Assembly: GCF_000615285.1 (NCBI RefSeq)
Contig: NZ_BALU01000008.1
Coordinates: 1-64,000 of the forward strand
DNA from: Lactobacillus kitasatonis DSM 16761 = JCM 1039
GTDB lineage: Bacteria; Bacillota; Bacilli; Lactobacillales; Lactobacillaceae
Reading direction: 5' to 3'
DNA length: 64,000 bases
Of the stretch, positions 1-9,183 are shown in pieces. The position numbers and the translations under genes are program-made. Below the pieces are notes generated by a model. It saw nothing but the letters and a program-made list of their open reading frames with translations. It did no database searches and had not been told where the DNA came from. The stretch's first letter is position 1. Each line of letters starts with the position of its first letter.

Positions 1-588
1 CCTAAGGGTGATGATGACACTAAGAAGCCTAAGGATGAAACACCAGTCTTTCCATGGTTCCCTAACCCAGCTTACCCAGAAATTCCTGGTAATGAAAATC
101 CAGATCAACCAAGTGACAACACTCCAGAACAGCCTAACTTCTTTAAGCCACAATCAAAGACTCCAGACCAACCACAAACTTCTGACAGCACCACTCCTAA
201 CTTCAGTGAACCTAAGTCAAAGACTCCATTCCCTGATTCAGAAACAACCACTACAATTAAGTCAGAAAACGATGTAGAAACTTTCTTCAAAGCTCAAGCT
301 AAGAGTTACGTTGTTACTAAGAAGACTACTGATAACAAGAATAAGCCTGTAACTCAAGCACCTAAGATTGAAGTGGAACTAAATACTGCTAAGGCAGTTA
401 CTGTTGCTACTCCAAAGTCTAAGGTTGAAAGAGGCTCAGTAGAAAAAGTTTCTGTTAAGAAGTCCGCTCCAAAAGCAGCTGCACTCCCACAAACTGGTCA
501 AAAGCAAAACCAATCTGTTTTAATTGGTATTGCTCTTAGTGCTGTAGCATTGATTGTTGGCTTCTTTGGTAGAGCTAAGAAAAACTAA
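1..588 (+). CDS. C-terminal part of LPXTG-anchored cell-surface protein (5' truncated by window)
   Basis: Frame 1 is open from the first base, so the gene starts upstream of the window; 195 residues are visible. They are a proline-, lysine-, threonine- and acid-rich wall-spanning region (repeats such as PNFFKPQSKTPDQP and PNFSEPKSKTPFPD), then a sortase signal: LPQTG, a hydrophobic helix and a charged tail RAKKN. Sortase A would cleave LPQT/G and link the protein to peptidoglycan. The tail is clearly paralogous to the decayed gene directly downstream (shared QPNFF/QPNLF, ETFF..QAK and LPQTGQKQN blocks), so the missing N-terminus is probably also an adhesive choice-of-anchor A type domain; that last point is inference. 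Confidence 0.9.
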   Translation, partial: PKGDDDTKKPKDETPVFPWFPNPAYPEIPGNENPDQPSDNTPEQPNFFKPQSKTPDQPQTSDSTTPNFSEPKSKTPFPDSETTTTIKSENDVETFFKAQAKSYVVTKKTTDNKNKPVTQAPKIEVELNTAKAVTVATPKSKVERGSVEKVSVKKSAPKAAALPQTGQKQNQSVLIGIALSAVALIVGFFGRAKKN

Positions 589-610
589 TTCCTAATATAT
601 TCATACTCTA

Positions 611-636
611 AAAGTCCGAGCAATCGGGCTTTTTTT
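611..636 (+). terminator. Rho-independent terminator of the first surface protein gene
   Basis: Seven-pair stem AGTCCGA/TCGGGCT (one G-T pair) closed by a GCAA tetraloop, followed by seven T. A near copy follows the downstream paralogue at 2643-2669. Confidence 0.85.
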
Positions 637-893
637 GTTGCCTTAAGCATCACTAGGTATATACCAGTTCTTAATGTAAATAAAAGCAATTATCGAAAAT
701 TTAATATTTACATAATTTGATGAAGGAAAAGAGTTATTCTTTTCCCTTTTTGCGTTTTATATATAAAAATCATCAAATTACATGTAGGCACTTACAATCC
801 GCATGTATGTAAGAAAACTAAAATCATAAAAATGAAAATTTTTTAAATAATGTCAAAAGCATATAATTTACGGAGAATAATTTAAAGGCTCTT
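637..893. other. AT-rich spacer between the two surface protein genes
   Basis: No ORF with a ribosome binding site was found. The only structure seen is a hairpin at 725-745 (GGAAAAGA/TCTTTTCC, loop GTTAT) followed by CTTTTT, which looks like a second terminator or an attenuator. A Shine-Dalgarno-like AAAGG at 884-888 precedes the next gene. No clear promoter could be assigned. Confidence 0.5.
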
Positions 894-2621
894 ATGGCGG
901 GCACTACCACTATTATTTTGGGTATGAATTTGTTTAGTAATCCAGTTTTAGCTGAGACTGTTAGCTTAACTGGTGCAGATACTGGGACACCCCAAACAAC
1001 TGGTTCTGCTGGCTCAAATGGTACTGGTAAGGGCCGTACTACCGGTACTGGAAAAGGAAAGGATGCTTATGATGAAGAATTAGCTGAAAAGACTGATGAA
1101 AAAAATCAATCAACCACAAAAGATGGAGAAGAACAACCATCTGTCGAATCTCGAAATAAGCCCGTTATTAACCAAATGTCTAAGGATGATTTGAAGAAAT
1201 GTGTTAAAGACGCAAGTGACAAGAATCCTTTAAGTATTGCGGGTATTTTTCATATCTTCGGTAATAAAGTAGATTGTGGCAGTTTATCTCACATGGCTGG
1301 TAACGTTGCTACCGACAAGCTCAATAGCGCAGGTGATTTTGGTACAGATGATAGTGCAACCAGTAATGCAACTACTGGTAATATTCAATATTTTGGCAAA
1401 ATAACTAAACACTTTAATCAGTTGATGGTAACAACAGAGTAGTTGTTTTTGGACCAGATATTGAATATAGACCCTATGGTCATGGTAACCAAACAGAAAT
1501 TAATTTAGGAACTGCTGAAAATCTAAATTGGCAATCATTTAATATCAGATATGATGAAATTATCCAAGCCGATAAAAAATTAGATATTCAAGGTGAACTT
1601 GATAAGTTAAGTGAAAAATCTAAAAACTGGGCAAGTCATTCTCAAACTGAAGGTGTAGATATTAATTCAAACACTATTGATCTCACAAATGCTCAACCTA
1701 AAAAAGATGAACCAATTTACGTAGATGTAAACGTTGACCTTATTTCAGGTGATAAAAAGAATCTTACGATTAAGGGCATCACCGCAGGAGCTGACACTAC
1801 GGCGGTTATTTTAAACGTAAGAGGAATTCAAAATAAAGATTTATCAGCTCATGCACATCTTACTTTAAATTACACAGATGGATCAGATGTTGGTGGTCCT
1901 AATAATACTCACAGTCAATTTAACAAGTTGCTTTGGAACTTGGTACGAATCTTACAACTTTAACCTTTGATAATGATTATTTTTTAGGTAGTATTTTAGC
2001 ACCGAAAACTCATATTTTCGCTACCCAAAATTTAGACGGAAATATCATTGACGACAGGGTTTCTGTCAGTGGTGAAACACACCGTTGGGATTGGATGATG
2101 CCAGCTTATACAGTGGTTCTCCAACCACAGCCTAAGCCAACACCAAATCCAAAGCCAGAACCAAAACCTGAGCCGGATCAACCTAACCTTTTCCCACCAG
2201 CACCTAAAGTTTCAACTTCAGACGAGCCAGAAACTCCCCAATTCAGTGAACCTCAGCCAAAACACCTTTACCTGATGTAGGTACGGTTACTCCAGATACA
2301 TCTGAAATAGACGATGAAGAAACTTTCTTCCAACCTCAAGCCAAGCACCACATTGGCAAAGCAGTAATTACAGATAAAAAGGTTAAAACAGTTAAGAAAG
2401 TTAAGACTGCTACTTCAGAATCTAAGGTAGAACAAACCGTTATCAAACGCGTTTCTACTAAGAAGGTCGCTACAGCCACTCCACAAGTTAAGAAAACAGC
2501 AGTAGCTACACTTCCACAAACAGGTCAAAAACAAAATCATTCGACTTTACTTGGTTTGATCATTAGCGCTGTAGCTATGGTTATCGGCTTTTTTGGTCAA
2601 GCCAAGCAAAGATTAAATTAA
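894..2621 (+). pseudogene. Decayed LPXTG adhesin with choice-of-anchor A domain
   Basis: Reading across frames gives one protein: a signal peptide (MAGTTTIILGMNLF... cleavage near LAE), a Gly/Thr-rich linker, and a domain resembling the choice-of-anchor A fold (segments VVVFGPDIEYRPYG, GSILAPKTHIFATQ and VSGETHRWDW). It ends with a Pro/Lys/Glu-rich stalk and LPQTG, TM helix and basic tail. Three frameshifts break it: near 1425-1440, near 1930-1935 and near 2262-2280; each new frame continues the same protein. AAAGG at 884-888 supports the ATG at 894. An upstream ATG at 850 runs into a stop after 11 codons. Several independent lesions suggest genuine loss, though base-calling errors are common in this window. 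It is paralogous to the gene just upstream. Confidence 0.8.
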
Positions 2622-2642
2622 CCCTTAATAAACTTATGTCCC

Positions 2643-2669
2643 AAAAAGTCCGAGTAATCGGGCTTTTTC
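2643..2669 (+). terminator. Terminator after the decayed adhesin
   Basis: AGTCCGA/TCGGGCT stem with a GTAA loop and T run. It is almost identical to the terminator at 611-636, indicating that the duplicated unit included the terminator. Confidence 0.8.
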
Positions 2670-2671
2670 TT

Positions 2672-2720
2672 TTGTATACAAAAAAGTCCACGTTTCCGTG
2701 GACTATATTTGCGTATACAA
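2672..2720. repeat. Nested inverted repeat (outer TTGTATAC/GTATACAA, inner AGTCCACG/CGTGGACT)
   Basis: An outer 8-bp inverted repeat at 2672-2679 and 2713-2720 encloses a perfect 8-bp inner hairpin at 2685-2704 with loop TTTC. The inner part, flanked by A and T runs, could be a bidirectional terminator; the outer arms are not explained by that. A short mobile-element remnant is possible but unproven. Confidence 0.6.
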
Positions 2721-2838
2721 TATTCATTCCTTGCGTATTTTTATTATTGCATATTTGAATTTAGATTTCACTTATTTTGTCATGAAAATGAATTTTTGTT
2801 AAAGTAAAGGAATAAGTATTTTTGAGGGGGAAGAATAA

Positions 2839-3293
2839 ATGGAAAGTTGGCTATTTTTAGCCTTAATTTTAGTAGTAGCTTTAGTTGGTAAGAACATGTC
2901 ACTGATTATTGCTACAGGGGTTGTGATGCTATTCAAGTTGTTGCCTTTTACCAGCAAATGGCTGCCTACAATTCAAGCCAAAGGGATCAACTGGGGGGTA
3001 ACCGTCATTTCCGTGGCTATCCTGATTCCGATTGCCACTGGACAAATTGGTTTTAAAGACCTAATCAAAACTTTTAAAACACCAGCAGGATGGATCGCAG
3101 TTTTGGCTGGCATCGCCGTAGCTATTTTATCTAGATATGGTGTTGATCAATTGGCCGCCGTACCACAAGTTACTGTTGCTTGGTGCTTGGTACGATTATC
3201 GGTGTGGTCGTCTTTAAAGGTGTTGCAGCTGGTCCCGTAATTGCTAGCGGTATGACTTACCTGGTGATCACCTTATTTAACCTGCATTTTTAG
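2839..3293 (+). pseudogene. UPF0756 (DUF441) membrane protein, one-base frameshift near 3180
   Basis: Small polytopic membrane protein with about four hydrophobic segments; the opening [20 protein letters not shown] and the motif [21 protein letters not shown] match the DUF441/UPF0756 family, whose function is unknown. GAGGGGGAAG lies just before the ATG. At GTTGCTTGGTGCTTGG (around 3180) one T appears missing: restoring it gives [20 protein letters not shown] and an in-frame end at 3293, about 151 residues, the family's normal length. As written the frame instead reads a foreign tail to 3240. A single homopolymer loss is more likely a sequence error than decay. It stands alone, downstream of the surface proteins. 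Confidence 0.75.
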
Positions 3294-3324
3294 TCGTATA
3301 ATAAGGGAAAAGAAGGTGGACTAA

Positions 3325-3489
3325 ATGACGATAATTGTTCACGAAAATATAGGTAAAGAGCTTGACGATTACTTAGAACGTCGCTTGCGCAACTATGAAG
3401 TGATAACACCGCCAATTCCTAAAAAGCCAGAGATCGTTACTTTAGAAGACGATGATAAAAAGAAGAAACATCATAAAAAGGATCGCTAA
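3325..3489 (+). CDS. Small charged hypothetical protein (54 aa)
   Basis: ATG at 3325 is preceded by AAGGTGGA at good spacing. The predicted 54-residue product has an acidic, probably helical first half (GKELDDYLERRLRNYE), a proline-rich middle (TPPIPKKPE) and an extremely charged tail of Asp then Lys/His. There is no signal peptide or membrane segment. It follows the DUF441 gene by about 30 bases in the same direction and may be co-transcribed with it. A hairpin-like AAAAAGG...CCTTTTT overlaps its end, shared with the convergent ecfT. I recognise no family. Confidence 0.6.
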   Translation: MTIIVHENIGKELDDYLERRLRNYEVITPPIPKKPEIVTLEDDDKKKKHHKKDR

Positions 3490-3510
3490 TTTGATGGCGG
3501 CCCTTTTTGG

Positions 3511-4344
3511 TTATACGAATGGATTATAGAAGCGGCCATGATCAAGCCACCAGAGAAGCACAACTACTAAAACTAGCACAACGGCTAAGCCCATTATCCA
3601 AAAATCATTTTCGTTGAATGATTCAGCTACGTACCAAGTACGCTTTTTCTTTGAACCAAATCTTCTAAGCTGCATGGCTGTACTGATTGTATCGATTCGA
3701 TCTAAACTAGTGAAGATCAATGGCATCACGATGTTTAATGTACCTTTGATTCGTTTAGACAACTTGGCCTTCTTTGATAGTTCAACCCCACGTGCTTGTT
3801 GTGCTGCTGAAATAGCCCAGTAAGAATTTTGAATATCGGGGATATAACGCAAGGCTAATGCTACAGCATAAGAAATCTTGTAGCTGATCCCAATTCGGTT
3901 TAAACTTGCTGCAAACTGACTTGGATTTGTTGTCAACAGGAAGAGCAGCACGATTGGAATGGAGCAGACGTATTTTAATAGGAGGTTAAATAGGTAAAAA
4001 ACTTCTTGAATCGTCAAAGTAAAGTAACCGGCATGAATCAAGATGCTCTTTGAATGATAGATGTTTTCGCCATAAGTTGGCTGGAAAAGATAAACAAAGA
4101 GTAGATTTAAAACCATGAAAGCGACGATAAATTTAACAATAAAAGAAATTTGACGCCACTTGATATTTGCTTCTTTAAAAAGAAAGATTGAGAAAATGCC
4201 GATCGCTACCAAAAAGCGTGTGTCATAGGTGATCATACAAGCTGCTGAAACTAACAACATGAAAACTAATTTGGTTGTGGCATTTAGCTGGTAAATAAAG
4301 CCGCTGCCTGGTTGATAGCCTAGTATTTGACTTTCATCATGCAT
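3511..4344 (-). CDS. ecfT: ECF transporter transmembrane component EcfT
   Basis: Integral membrane scaffold of an energy-coupling factor transporter, joining the ATPases to a substrate-binding S component. The 277-residue protein has several hydrophobic segments and the cytoplasmic coupling motifs SAAQQARGVEL and a second, slightly degenerate AMQLRRFG, as expected for the CbiQ/EcfT family. The ATG at 4344 was chosen because AAAGGAACAAG sits just upstream; an in-frame extension to 4389 would overlap the ATPase gene by over 40 bases. It is last in an apparent operon fmnA-ATPase-ecfT. Given the neighbours it most likely serves flavin transport for extracellular electron transfer, though T units can be shared by many S components. 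Confidence 0.88.
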   Translation of the reverse strand: MHDESQILGYQPGSGFIYQLNATTKLVFMLLVSAACMITYDTRFLVAIGIFSIFLFKEANIKWRQISFIVKFIVAFMVLNLLFVYLFQPTYGENIYHSKSILIHAGYFTLTIQEVFYLFNLLLKYVCSIPIVLLFLLTTNPSQFAASLNRIGISYKISYAVALALRYIPDIQNSYWAISAAQQARGVELSKKAKLSKRIKGTLNIVMPLIFTSLDRIDTISTAMQLRRFGSKKKRTWYVAESFNENDFWIMGLAVVLVLVVVLLWWLDHGRFYNPFV

Positions 4345-4345
4345 A

Positions 4346-6045
4346 TTACTTGTTCCTTTCTGAATTGATGTATGCGCGAACGAATGCATCAGGATCTTTT
4401 AGTTGATACTTTTTAGCCAAATCATACAGACTTGTCCGCTTCAGTGCGGCCTTTTTAATCAACCCTTTTTCAGTTAATAGTTTGATTGGCAGTGTGTCCG
4501 CAATTAGTTCGCCGTCCGCAAAAGCAAGAGAACGATTTGTGTATTCCATCATGAGGTACATATCATGAGTGATAATCATGATCGTTTTGCCTTGTTCGTT
4601 AAGTTGCTTTAAAAAGCTCATGATCTCAGTATAAGTTTTCCAATCTTGGCCTGCAGTTGGTTCATCTAAAATAAGTAAATCAGGTTCAAGCACAAGAATT
4701 GCGGCAATCGTAACTCTCTTCTTTTGACCAAAGCTTAAAGCAGAGATTGGCCAGTTGCGGTAGGGGTAAAGGCCACAAATCTTGAGTGCATGATAAACTT
4801 TTTGTTTGATTTCTTCTTTATTATAATTACGTAAACGTAAACCCAATGCGACTTCGTCGAAGATCATCTTTTGAGAAATCATTTGATTTGGATCTTGCAT
4901 GACGTAGCCAATTTTTTCGGAACGTTCTTTGATTGAAAGTGAGGCTAAGTCATCGCCGTTAAAAAGAACGCGACCTTCATTTGAGATGAAACCACAGATA
5001 ATGCGACAAAGGGTAGTTTTGCCAGCACCATTTTGACCAACAATTGAAACAAAATCGCCTTTGTTGATGGTGGCTGTGACATCATGAAATGGATTAACCT
5101 GCAATTTGTTGTAGCGGTGGCCAACGCCTTTTAATTCAAGTAAAGGAGTAGTTTCTTCTTTTTCACCTTCTAAAGTGCTGTGATCAACCAGTATTGCAAT
5201 TTATTGTCAATTTCAGCTTCATCTGGCAAGGCTGCAACAGAAGTTAAATCAGGGATGCTGGCAACATCAATCCCAGCTTCCTCTAAAGCTTTTAAATAAA
5301 GCGGACTTCTAACGCCAATATCCTCTAATCTGTTTTCATGTAAAAGATCATTAGGCTTTTTATCAGCAACAATTTCACCATCGTTAATTAAAATGATGCG
5401 ATCTAACGATTGACTCATCACTTCTTCAACGCGGTGTTCGATAATGATTACCGTGGCGTTCAATTCCTTTTGAATTTGATCAATCAGGGCCATGGTTTTA
5501 ACACCAGAAGCAGGATCAAGGTTAGCTAAGGGTTCATCGAAAAGCAAAATGGGTGATTCATCAATTAAGACACCAGCTAAGGCAACAATTTGTTTTTGAC
5601 CACCTGATAAGTTCTGGGGTGATTGCTTTAATAAATGTGAAATATTAAGTTCATCGGCCCAGCGGTGCACTGTTTGACGAATTTTGTTTTGCGGTTCGCA
5701 GTCATTTTCCAAAGCAAAAGCAATGTCTTCACCAACGGTTAAACCGATAAACTGGCTGTCAGTATCTTGTAAAATGGTTGAAGTAGTAAAAGATAAATCA
5801 AATAAATTAGTGTTTTTAATATTTTTACCGTCAACTAAGCATTCGCCTTCGATATCGCCTGTATCGATGTTAGGGATCAAACCGTTAAGGCAGCGACCAA
5901 TCGTAGATTTACCACTACCTGATGGGCCAGCGATGAGAATTTTTTCTCCCTTATTAATATCTAAGTTAATATTCTTTAGCGTTGAAAATGCCTGACTATC
6001 ATATTTAAATGTGAAATTCTTGAATGAAATAATTGGTTGGGTCAT
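4346..6045 (-). pseudogene. ECF transporter double ATPase (two fused ABC domains), one-base frameshift near 5172
   Basis: Two ABC ATPase domains read as one ~566-residue protein once a single base is restored. Domain 1: Walker A GPSGSGKST, signature LSGGQKQ, Walker B ILLFDEP, switch His in IIEHR. Domain 2: Walker A GQNGAGKTT, degenerate signature LSFGQKK, Walker B LLILDEP, ITHD. At plus-strand 5172-5174 an A run is one short (T run on the coding strand), giving a stop after ...YWLITAL. Adding it gives LLEGEKEETTPLLELKG leading directly into domain 2. Fused double-ATPase proteins next to UPF0397 S components are a known arrangement, in contrast to separate EcfA1/EcfA2. As written, the second half could only start at a TTG (5104) without a convincing ribosome site. 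Confidence 0.82.
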
Positions 6046-6056
6046 AAAACGCCTTT

Positions 6057-6614
6057 CTAATCTTCTTTGCGCAAACTACCTTTTTTGATCTTAGTTCCAG
6101 CATATGCCTTAAGCAGCAGCGTGCCAACGATCATAATGGTAATTCCGTTAGAAATCGTGGCACTGATGCCTTGGACGAAGACTTTATTAGCAGGTTCACT
6201 ATAAATAAGAATGTCGCCAACAGGTGCAACAGCAATCCACGCGATGGCATTAGCTAGAATTTGCACGATATTGAAAAAGATGATTTGTTTAATACCAAAA
6301 ATTCCATTTTTGAGGTCTAAACGTTTGCTGGAAAGCCCGATGATTAAACCAAAAATTCCAGTTGCTAGAACCCAACTCCACCAAGTTTGTCCATACATGA
6401 TAAAGTCAGATAAAGCATGACCAATAAAACCTACTGCAAAACCAACTTTAGCTCCATAGATTGCCGCAAGCAAAGCAAGAAAAGGAAAGACGAGTTCGAT
6501 ATTGGTGTTAGGAATAGGCGTAGGAATTGAGGTAAAACGGGCTAAAATGACATAAATAGCCGAACCAATTCCGATTGCTACAACGTTTTTAACTGATAAG
6601 CCTCTAGTTTTCAT
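6057..6614 (-). CDS. fmnA: ECF transporter S component, UPF0397 family (FmnA-like, flavin)
   Basis: About 185 residues with five to six hydrophobic helices, beginning KTRGLSVKNVVAIGIGSAIY, which fits the UPF0397/ECF riboflavin-type S component family. The S component binds the vitamin; here a flavin is the likely substrate because the cluster holds flavin-dependent electron transfer genes. In Listeria the corresponding FmnA works with the ECF module to move flavin across the membrane for FmnB to attach to proteins. The start at 6614 follows GGAGAC; upstream in-frame codons up to 6764 are low-complexity and unlikely to be coding. It lies 11 bases before the ATPase gene, so the three genes form an operon. 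No RFN element was seen upstream. Confidence 0.78.
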   Translation of the reverse strand: MKTRGLSVKNVVAIGIGSAIYVILARFTSIPTPIPNTNIELVFPFLALLAAIYGAKVGFAVGFIGHALSDFIMYGQTWWSWVLATGIFGLIIGLSSKRLDLKNGIFGIKQIIFFNIVQILANAIAWIAVAPVGDILIYSEPANKVFVQGISATISNGITIMIVGTLLLKAYAGTKIKKGSLRKED

Positions 6615-6808
6615 AAATGTCTCCATAAAATTAGTATAGTTAAAAGGTATAATTAGAAAACGGTTACCGTCAAGGTAGGAATGCTTTTTCAGATTATTTA
6701 CATAGAAGTTATTTAATTTGAATATTTTTGAATAATTTATAATAAAATAAGTTACGATTTTCACATTATGTTAAAATAGAACTATATGAATGAAAGAGGG
6801 TTAGAAGA

Positions 6809-7123
6809 ATGTTCGCAACGGTGTTTTATTGGTGTGTTGTAGTTGCAGCATGCCTCTGGGGTGCTTGGTCATTAGTTTGGTCATTAATCTACCTGGCAAA
6901 GCATGAGAACGGCAACTTATGGATCTTTGCTATTATCAATGCTTTAGGCTTAATTGCATTGGGAATTTTATATTGGATTTATAGCTCACAAGATAATCAA
7001 TGGTATTGGTTTGCTTCGAAGCAACTCGATATTGCTGGCCTGGTTTATGTATTTTACTTCTACATTGTTTTGGTTGTCTTCCAAGCTATTGCAGGAATTA
7101 CTAAAAAGACGAAAAAAGCTTAA
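6809..7123 (+). CDS. Hypothetical membrane protein (104 aa)
   Basis: Three hydrophobic segments (about residues 4-28, 37-57 and 73-97) separated by short polar loops, ending in a basic tail TKKTKKA. AGAGGGTTAGAAG precedes the ATG. It is transcribed divergently from fmnA and is followed by a terminator before dmkA. No recognised family. Its position inside the electron-transfer cluster makes an accessory membrane role possible, but that is only guilt by association. Confidence 0.75.
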   Translation: MFATVFYWCVVVAACLWGAWSLVWSLIYLAKHENGNLWIFAIINALGLIALGILYWIYSSQDNQWYWFASKQLDIAGLVYVFYFYIVLVVFQAIAGITKKTKKA

Positions 7124-7139
7124 TTGTTTTGTTAGAAGT

Positions 7140-7170
7140 AGTCTGGTTCGCTGAATCAGGCTTTTTATTT
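7140..7170 (+). terminator. Terminator between the small membrane protein and dmkA
   Basis: Ten-pair stem AGTCTGGTTC/GAATCAGGCT (two G-T pairs), loop GCT, then TTTTATTTT. It ends only about 14 bases before the dmkA start codon, so dmkA expression may depend on read-through. Confidence 0.75.
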
Positions 7171-7183
7171 TGGAAAAAAGAGA

Positions 7184-8140
7184 ATGTCACTAAAAAAGTA
7201 TTTTAAATTCGTTGATATAAAAACGTCCATTCTTTCCTTGTATGCCTATGCATTAGGGGCTGCATTTATTTTCTATTATTTAGGCAATTGGAATTGGCAG
7301 AATGCTTTAGTTTTCTTTTTTGCTGAAATGATTCAGGACAATATGGTGACTGGGATCAATAATGTGATGGACTATCGCCATGCTAAAACTGAACAAACGC
7401 GTAAGCAGAATGTGATGGAAAAGGAAAACATTTCGATGACCAGTGCAATTAGCGTGATTGTGATCTTGATGATTATTTCTGCTGCCGCTGGTATTTGGCT
7501 TTGCTTTAGAACTAATTGGTTCCTCTTCTTTGCTGGTGGAGCATTATTTTTAATTGTTTGTTGCTACACTGCAGGACCATTTCCAATTGACAAAACGCCA
7601 ATGGGAGAAATATTCTGTGGTATTTCACAAGGGATGGGCGTGCCTTTCTTGTTTGCATACGTAAACAACAATTGGAATACGTTGATTTCACTAAATTTCA
7701 AGCAGATTGCTAATGGTAGTTTTGCCTTTAGTATTCAAGGGTCGCTCACAGCGATGATTGCAATTATTTTAGCTTGCTATCCATCGATGATGTATAACTC
7801 AGGGGTCATGCTAGCTAATAATATTTCCGATATGGAAAACGATAAGTTGGATCATCGCTATACTTTGCCAATTGTTTTTGGTAAAAAGAAGGCTTTTAAT
7901 CTATATCGCTTTATGGGATATACGCCATTTATCGCAATTGTGCTTGCTGTTATTTTGCACATGGCACCAATCATGTCGCTATTAACGTTGATCACTATTC
8001 CTAAGGTAAGAAAGAACGTAGAAAGTTTTATTGTAAACCCAGAGAAAGGGACAACCTTTCCAACATCCCTTGCCAATTATCGAATGGTAATTGGGATGCA
8101 GGCAATTACGATGTTTGTTGGAAAATTGCTTAATTTCTAA
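7184..8140 (+). CDS. dmkA: UbiA-family prenyltransferase DmkA (demethylmenaquinone synthesis)
   Basis: Membrane prenyltransferase that joins a polyprenyl chain to 1,4-dihydroxy-2-naphthoate. The 318-residue protein has many hydrophobic helices and two Asp-rich metal/diphosphate motifs in UbiA positions: NNVMDYRHAKTE (about residues 60-71) and NNISDMENDKLDHR (about 210-223). GGAAAAAAGAGA precedes the ATG. The convergent neighbour is a polyprenyl diphosphate synthase (dmkB), which would supply the side chain, and the rest of the cluster fits the FLEET locus, where this homologue makes the dedicated quinone. No naphthoate pathway genes are in the window, so the head group may be taken up from outside or made elsewhere. 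Confidence 0.85.
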   Translation: MSLKKYFKFVDIKTSILSLYAYALGAAFIFYYLGNWNWQNALVFFFAEMIQDNMVTGINNVMDYRHAKTEQTRKQNVMEKENISMTSAISVIVILMIISAAAGIWLCFRTNWFLFFAGGALFLIVCCYTAGPFPIDKTPMGEIFCGISQGMGVPFLFAYVNNNWNTLISLNFKQIANGSFAFSIQGSLTAMIAIILACYPSMMYNSGVMLANNISDMENDKLDHRYTLPIVFGKKKAFNLYRFMGYTPFIAIVLAVILHMAPIMSLLTLITIPKVRKNVESFIVNPEKGTTFPTSLANYRMVIGMQAITMFVGKLLNF

Positions 8141-8143
8141 AAT

Positions 8144-8192
8144 AAAAGACTAGTAAAACACATTAAATTAGTGTGCTTTACTAGTCTTTTTT
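8144..8192. terminator. Bidirectional terminator between dmkA and dmkB
   Basis: Long imperfect stem: AAAAGACTAGTAAA pairs with TTTACTAGTCTTTT, with ACACA/TGTGT-type pairing inside. The A run on one side and T run on the other let it serve both converging genes. Confidence 0.85.
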
Positions 8193-9180
8193 AATATTGA
8201 CGCGCTAATAATTTATCGATTATTTGTTTAATAACTTCGTATCGTGGATATTGCTTAAAATTCTTTTCTAAGAGCTCTAAGGCATTGTTAGTATAATCAG
8301 TCGCCAGCTTTTCTGCAGCCTGGATACCACCTTTATCTTTGACCCAGTGGTCAATTTCTTTTAGATCTGCAGTAGTTAGATCTTTGCCTTTTTTGACTAA
8401 ATCATGCAATTTACTATCTGGATCTTTTTCTAAAGCAAAAATCAATGGTCCAGTGTAAACACCGTTAACAACATCGGCCAGTACGGGCTTATTTAGCACG
8501 GAACTTTCAGCTGTGTAGTCCAAAATATCGTCCTTTAATTGAAAGGCCATGCCCACAGATTCGCCGATTTTTTTAGCCTGATTGGCTACCTTTCTCTTAA
8601 AGCCACCTTCAAGTGCACCAATAAAGCAGGAGTAACCAAATAAAATGGCGGTTTTGCCTCTGATTTGATCCAAATATTCCTTTTTAGTGATTTGCATATT
8701 ATATTCATTACCAAACTGTTCAGTTTCACCAGCTAAGATATTTTGCATTGCACTACCATTAATGCGCAAATTGGTAATTTTAGAGGTATTGTTGCTCAGC
8801 ATGCGTAAAGATAGAGCAAAGAGAAAATCACCTGCATAAACTGCAATTTGCTTGCCATATTTAGCCTGGATGGATTCACGACCATGCCGATCAGGGGATT
8901 CATCAATGATGTCGTCATGAATCAAGGTCGCATTGTGCAACACTTCAACTGAAGTGGCGATCTTCAATAAGCGATCATTTTTTGCTGGCTTTTGAAGCTG
9001 ACCAAATTCAAGTACGAAAGTAGGGCGCAATTTTTTGCCGCTAGCAGAAAAAGCATACCGTAATGCTTCACCCAGTTTTCCTTTAACAGAAGCCAAATTG
9101 TCTTGAATAATGGGATCGATTTGATTTAGTTGTTGTTGTACTTCTGGCATATCTTGCCAAAATTTTGCTTCGTTGACCAT
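8191..9180 (-). CDS. dmkB: Polyprenyl diphosphate synthase DmkB
   Basis: All-trans polyprenyl synthase, 329 residues. Both catalytic Asp-rich motifs are intact: first DDIID within LIHDDIIDESPDRHG (about residues 90-104) and second DDILD within QLKDDILDYT. It would make the long isoprenoid chain that DmkA attaches to the quinone head group. AAAGGTAATTT precedes the ATG. It begins 3 bases after eetB, which overlaps eetA, so eetA-eetB-dmkB is a translationally coupled operon. EetB itself resembles the small subunit of heptaprenyl diphosphate synthase in older annotations, which supports the functional link. Confidence 0.9.
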   Translation of the reverse strand: MVNEAKFWQDMPEVQQQLNQIDPIIQDNLASVKGKLGEALRYAFSASGKKLRPTFVLEFGQLQKPAKNDRLLKIATSVEVLHNATLIHDDIIDESPDRHGRESIQAKYGKQIAVYAGDFLFALSLRMLSNNTSKITNLRINGSAMQNILAGETEQFGNEYNMQITKKEYLDQIRGKTAILFGYSCFIGALEGGFKRKVANQAKKIGESVGMAFQLKDDILDYTAESSVLNKPVLADVVNGVYTGPLIFALEKDPDSKLHDLVKKGKDLTTADLKEIDHWVKDKGGIQAAEKLATDYTNNALELLEKNFKQYPRYEVIKQIIDKLLARQY

Positions 9181-9183
9181 AAA

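Noticed and set aside
8-277. Forward-frame ORF overlapping the first surface protein
   Set aside because: It is out of frame with the proline-rich LPQTG protein that reads through the same bases; its composition is an artefact of repeat codons.
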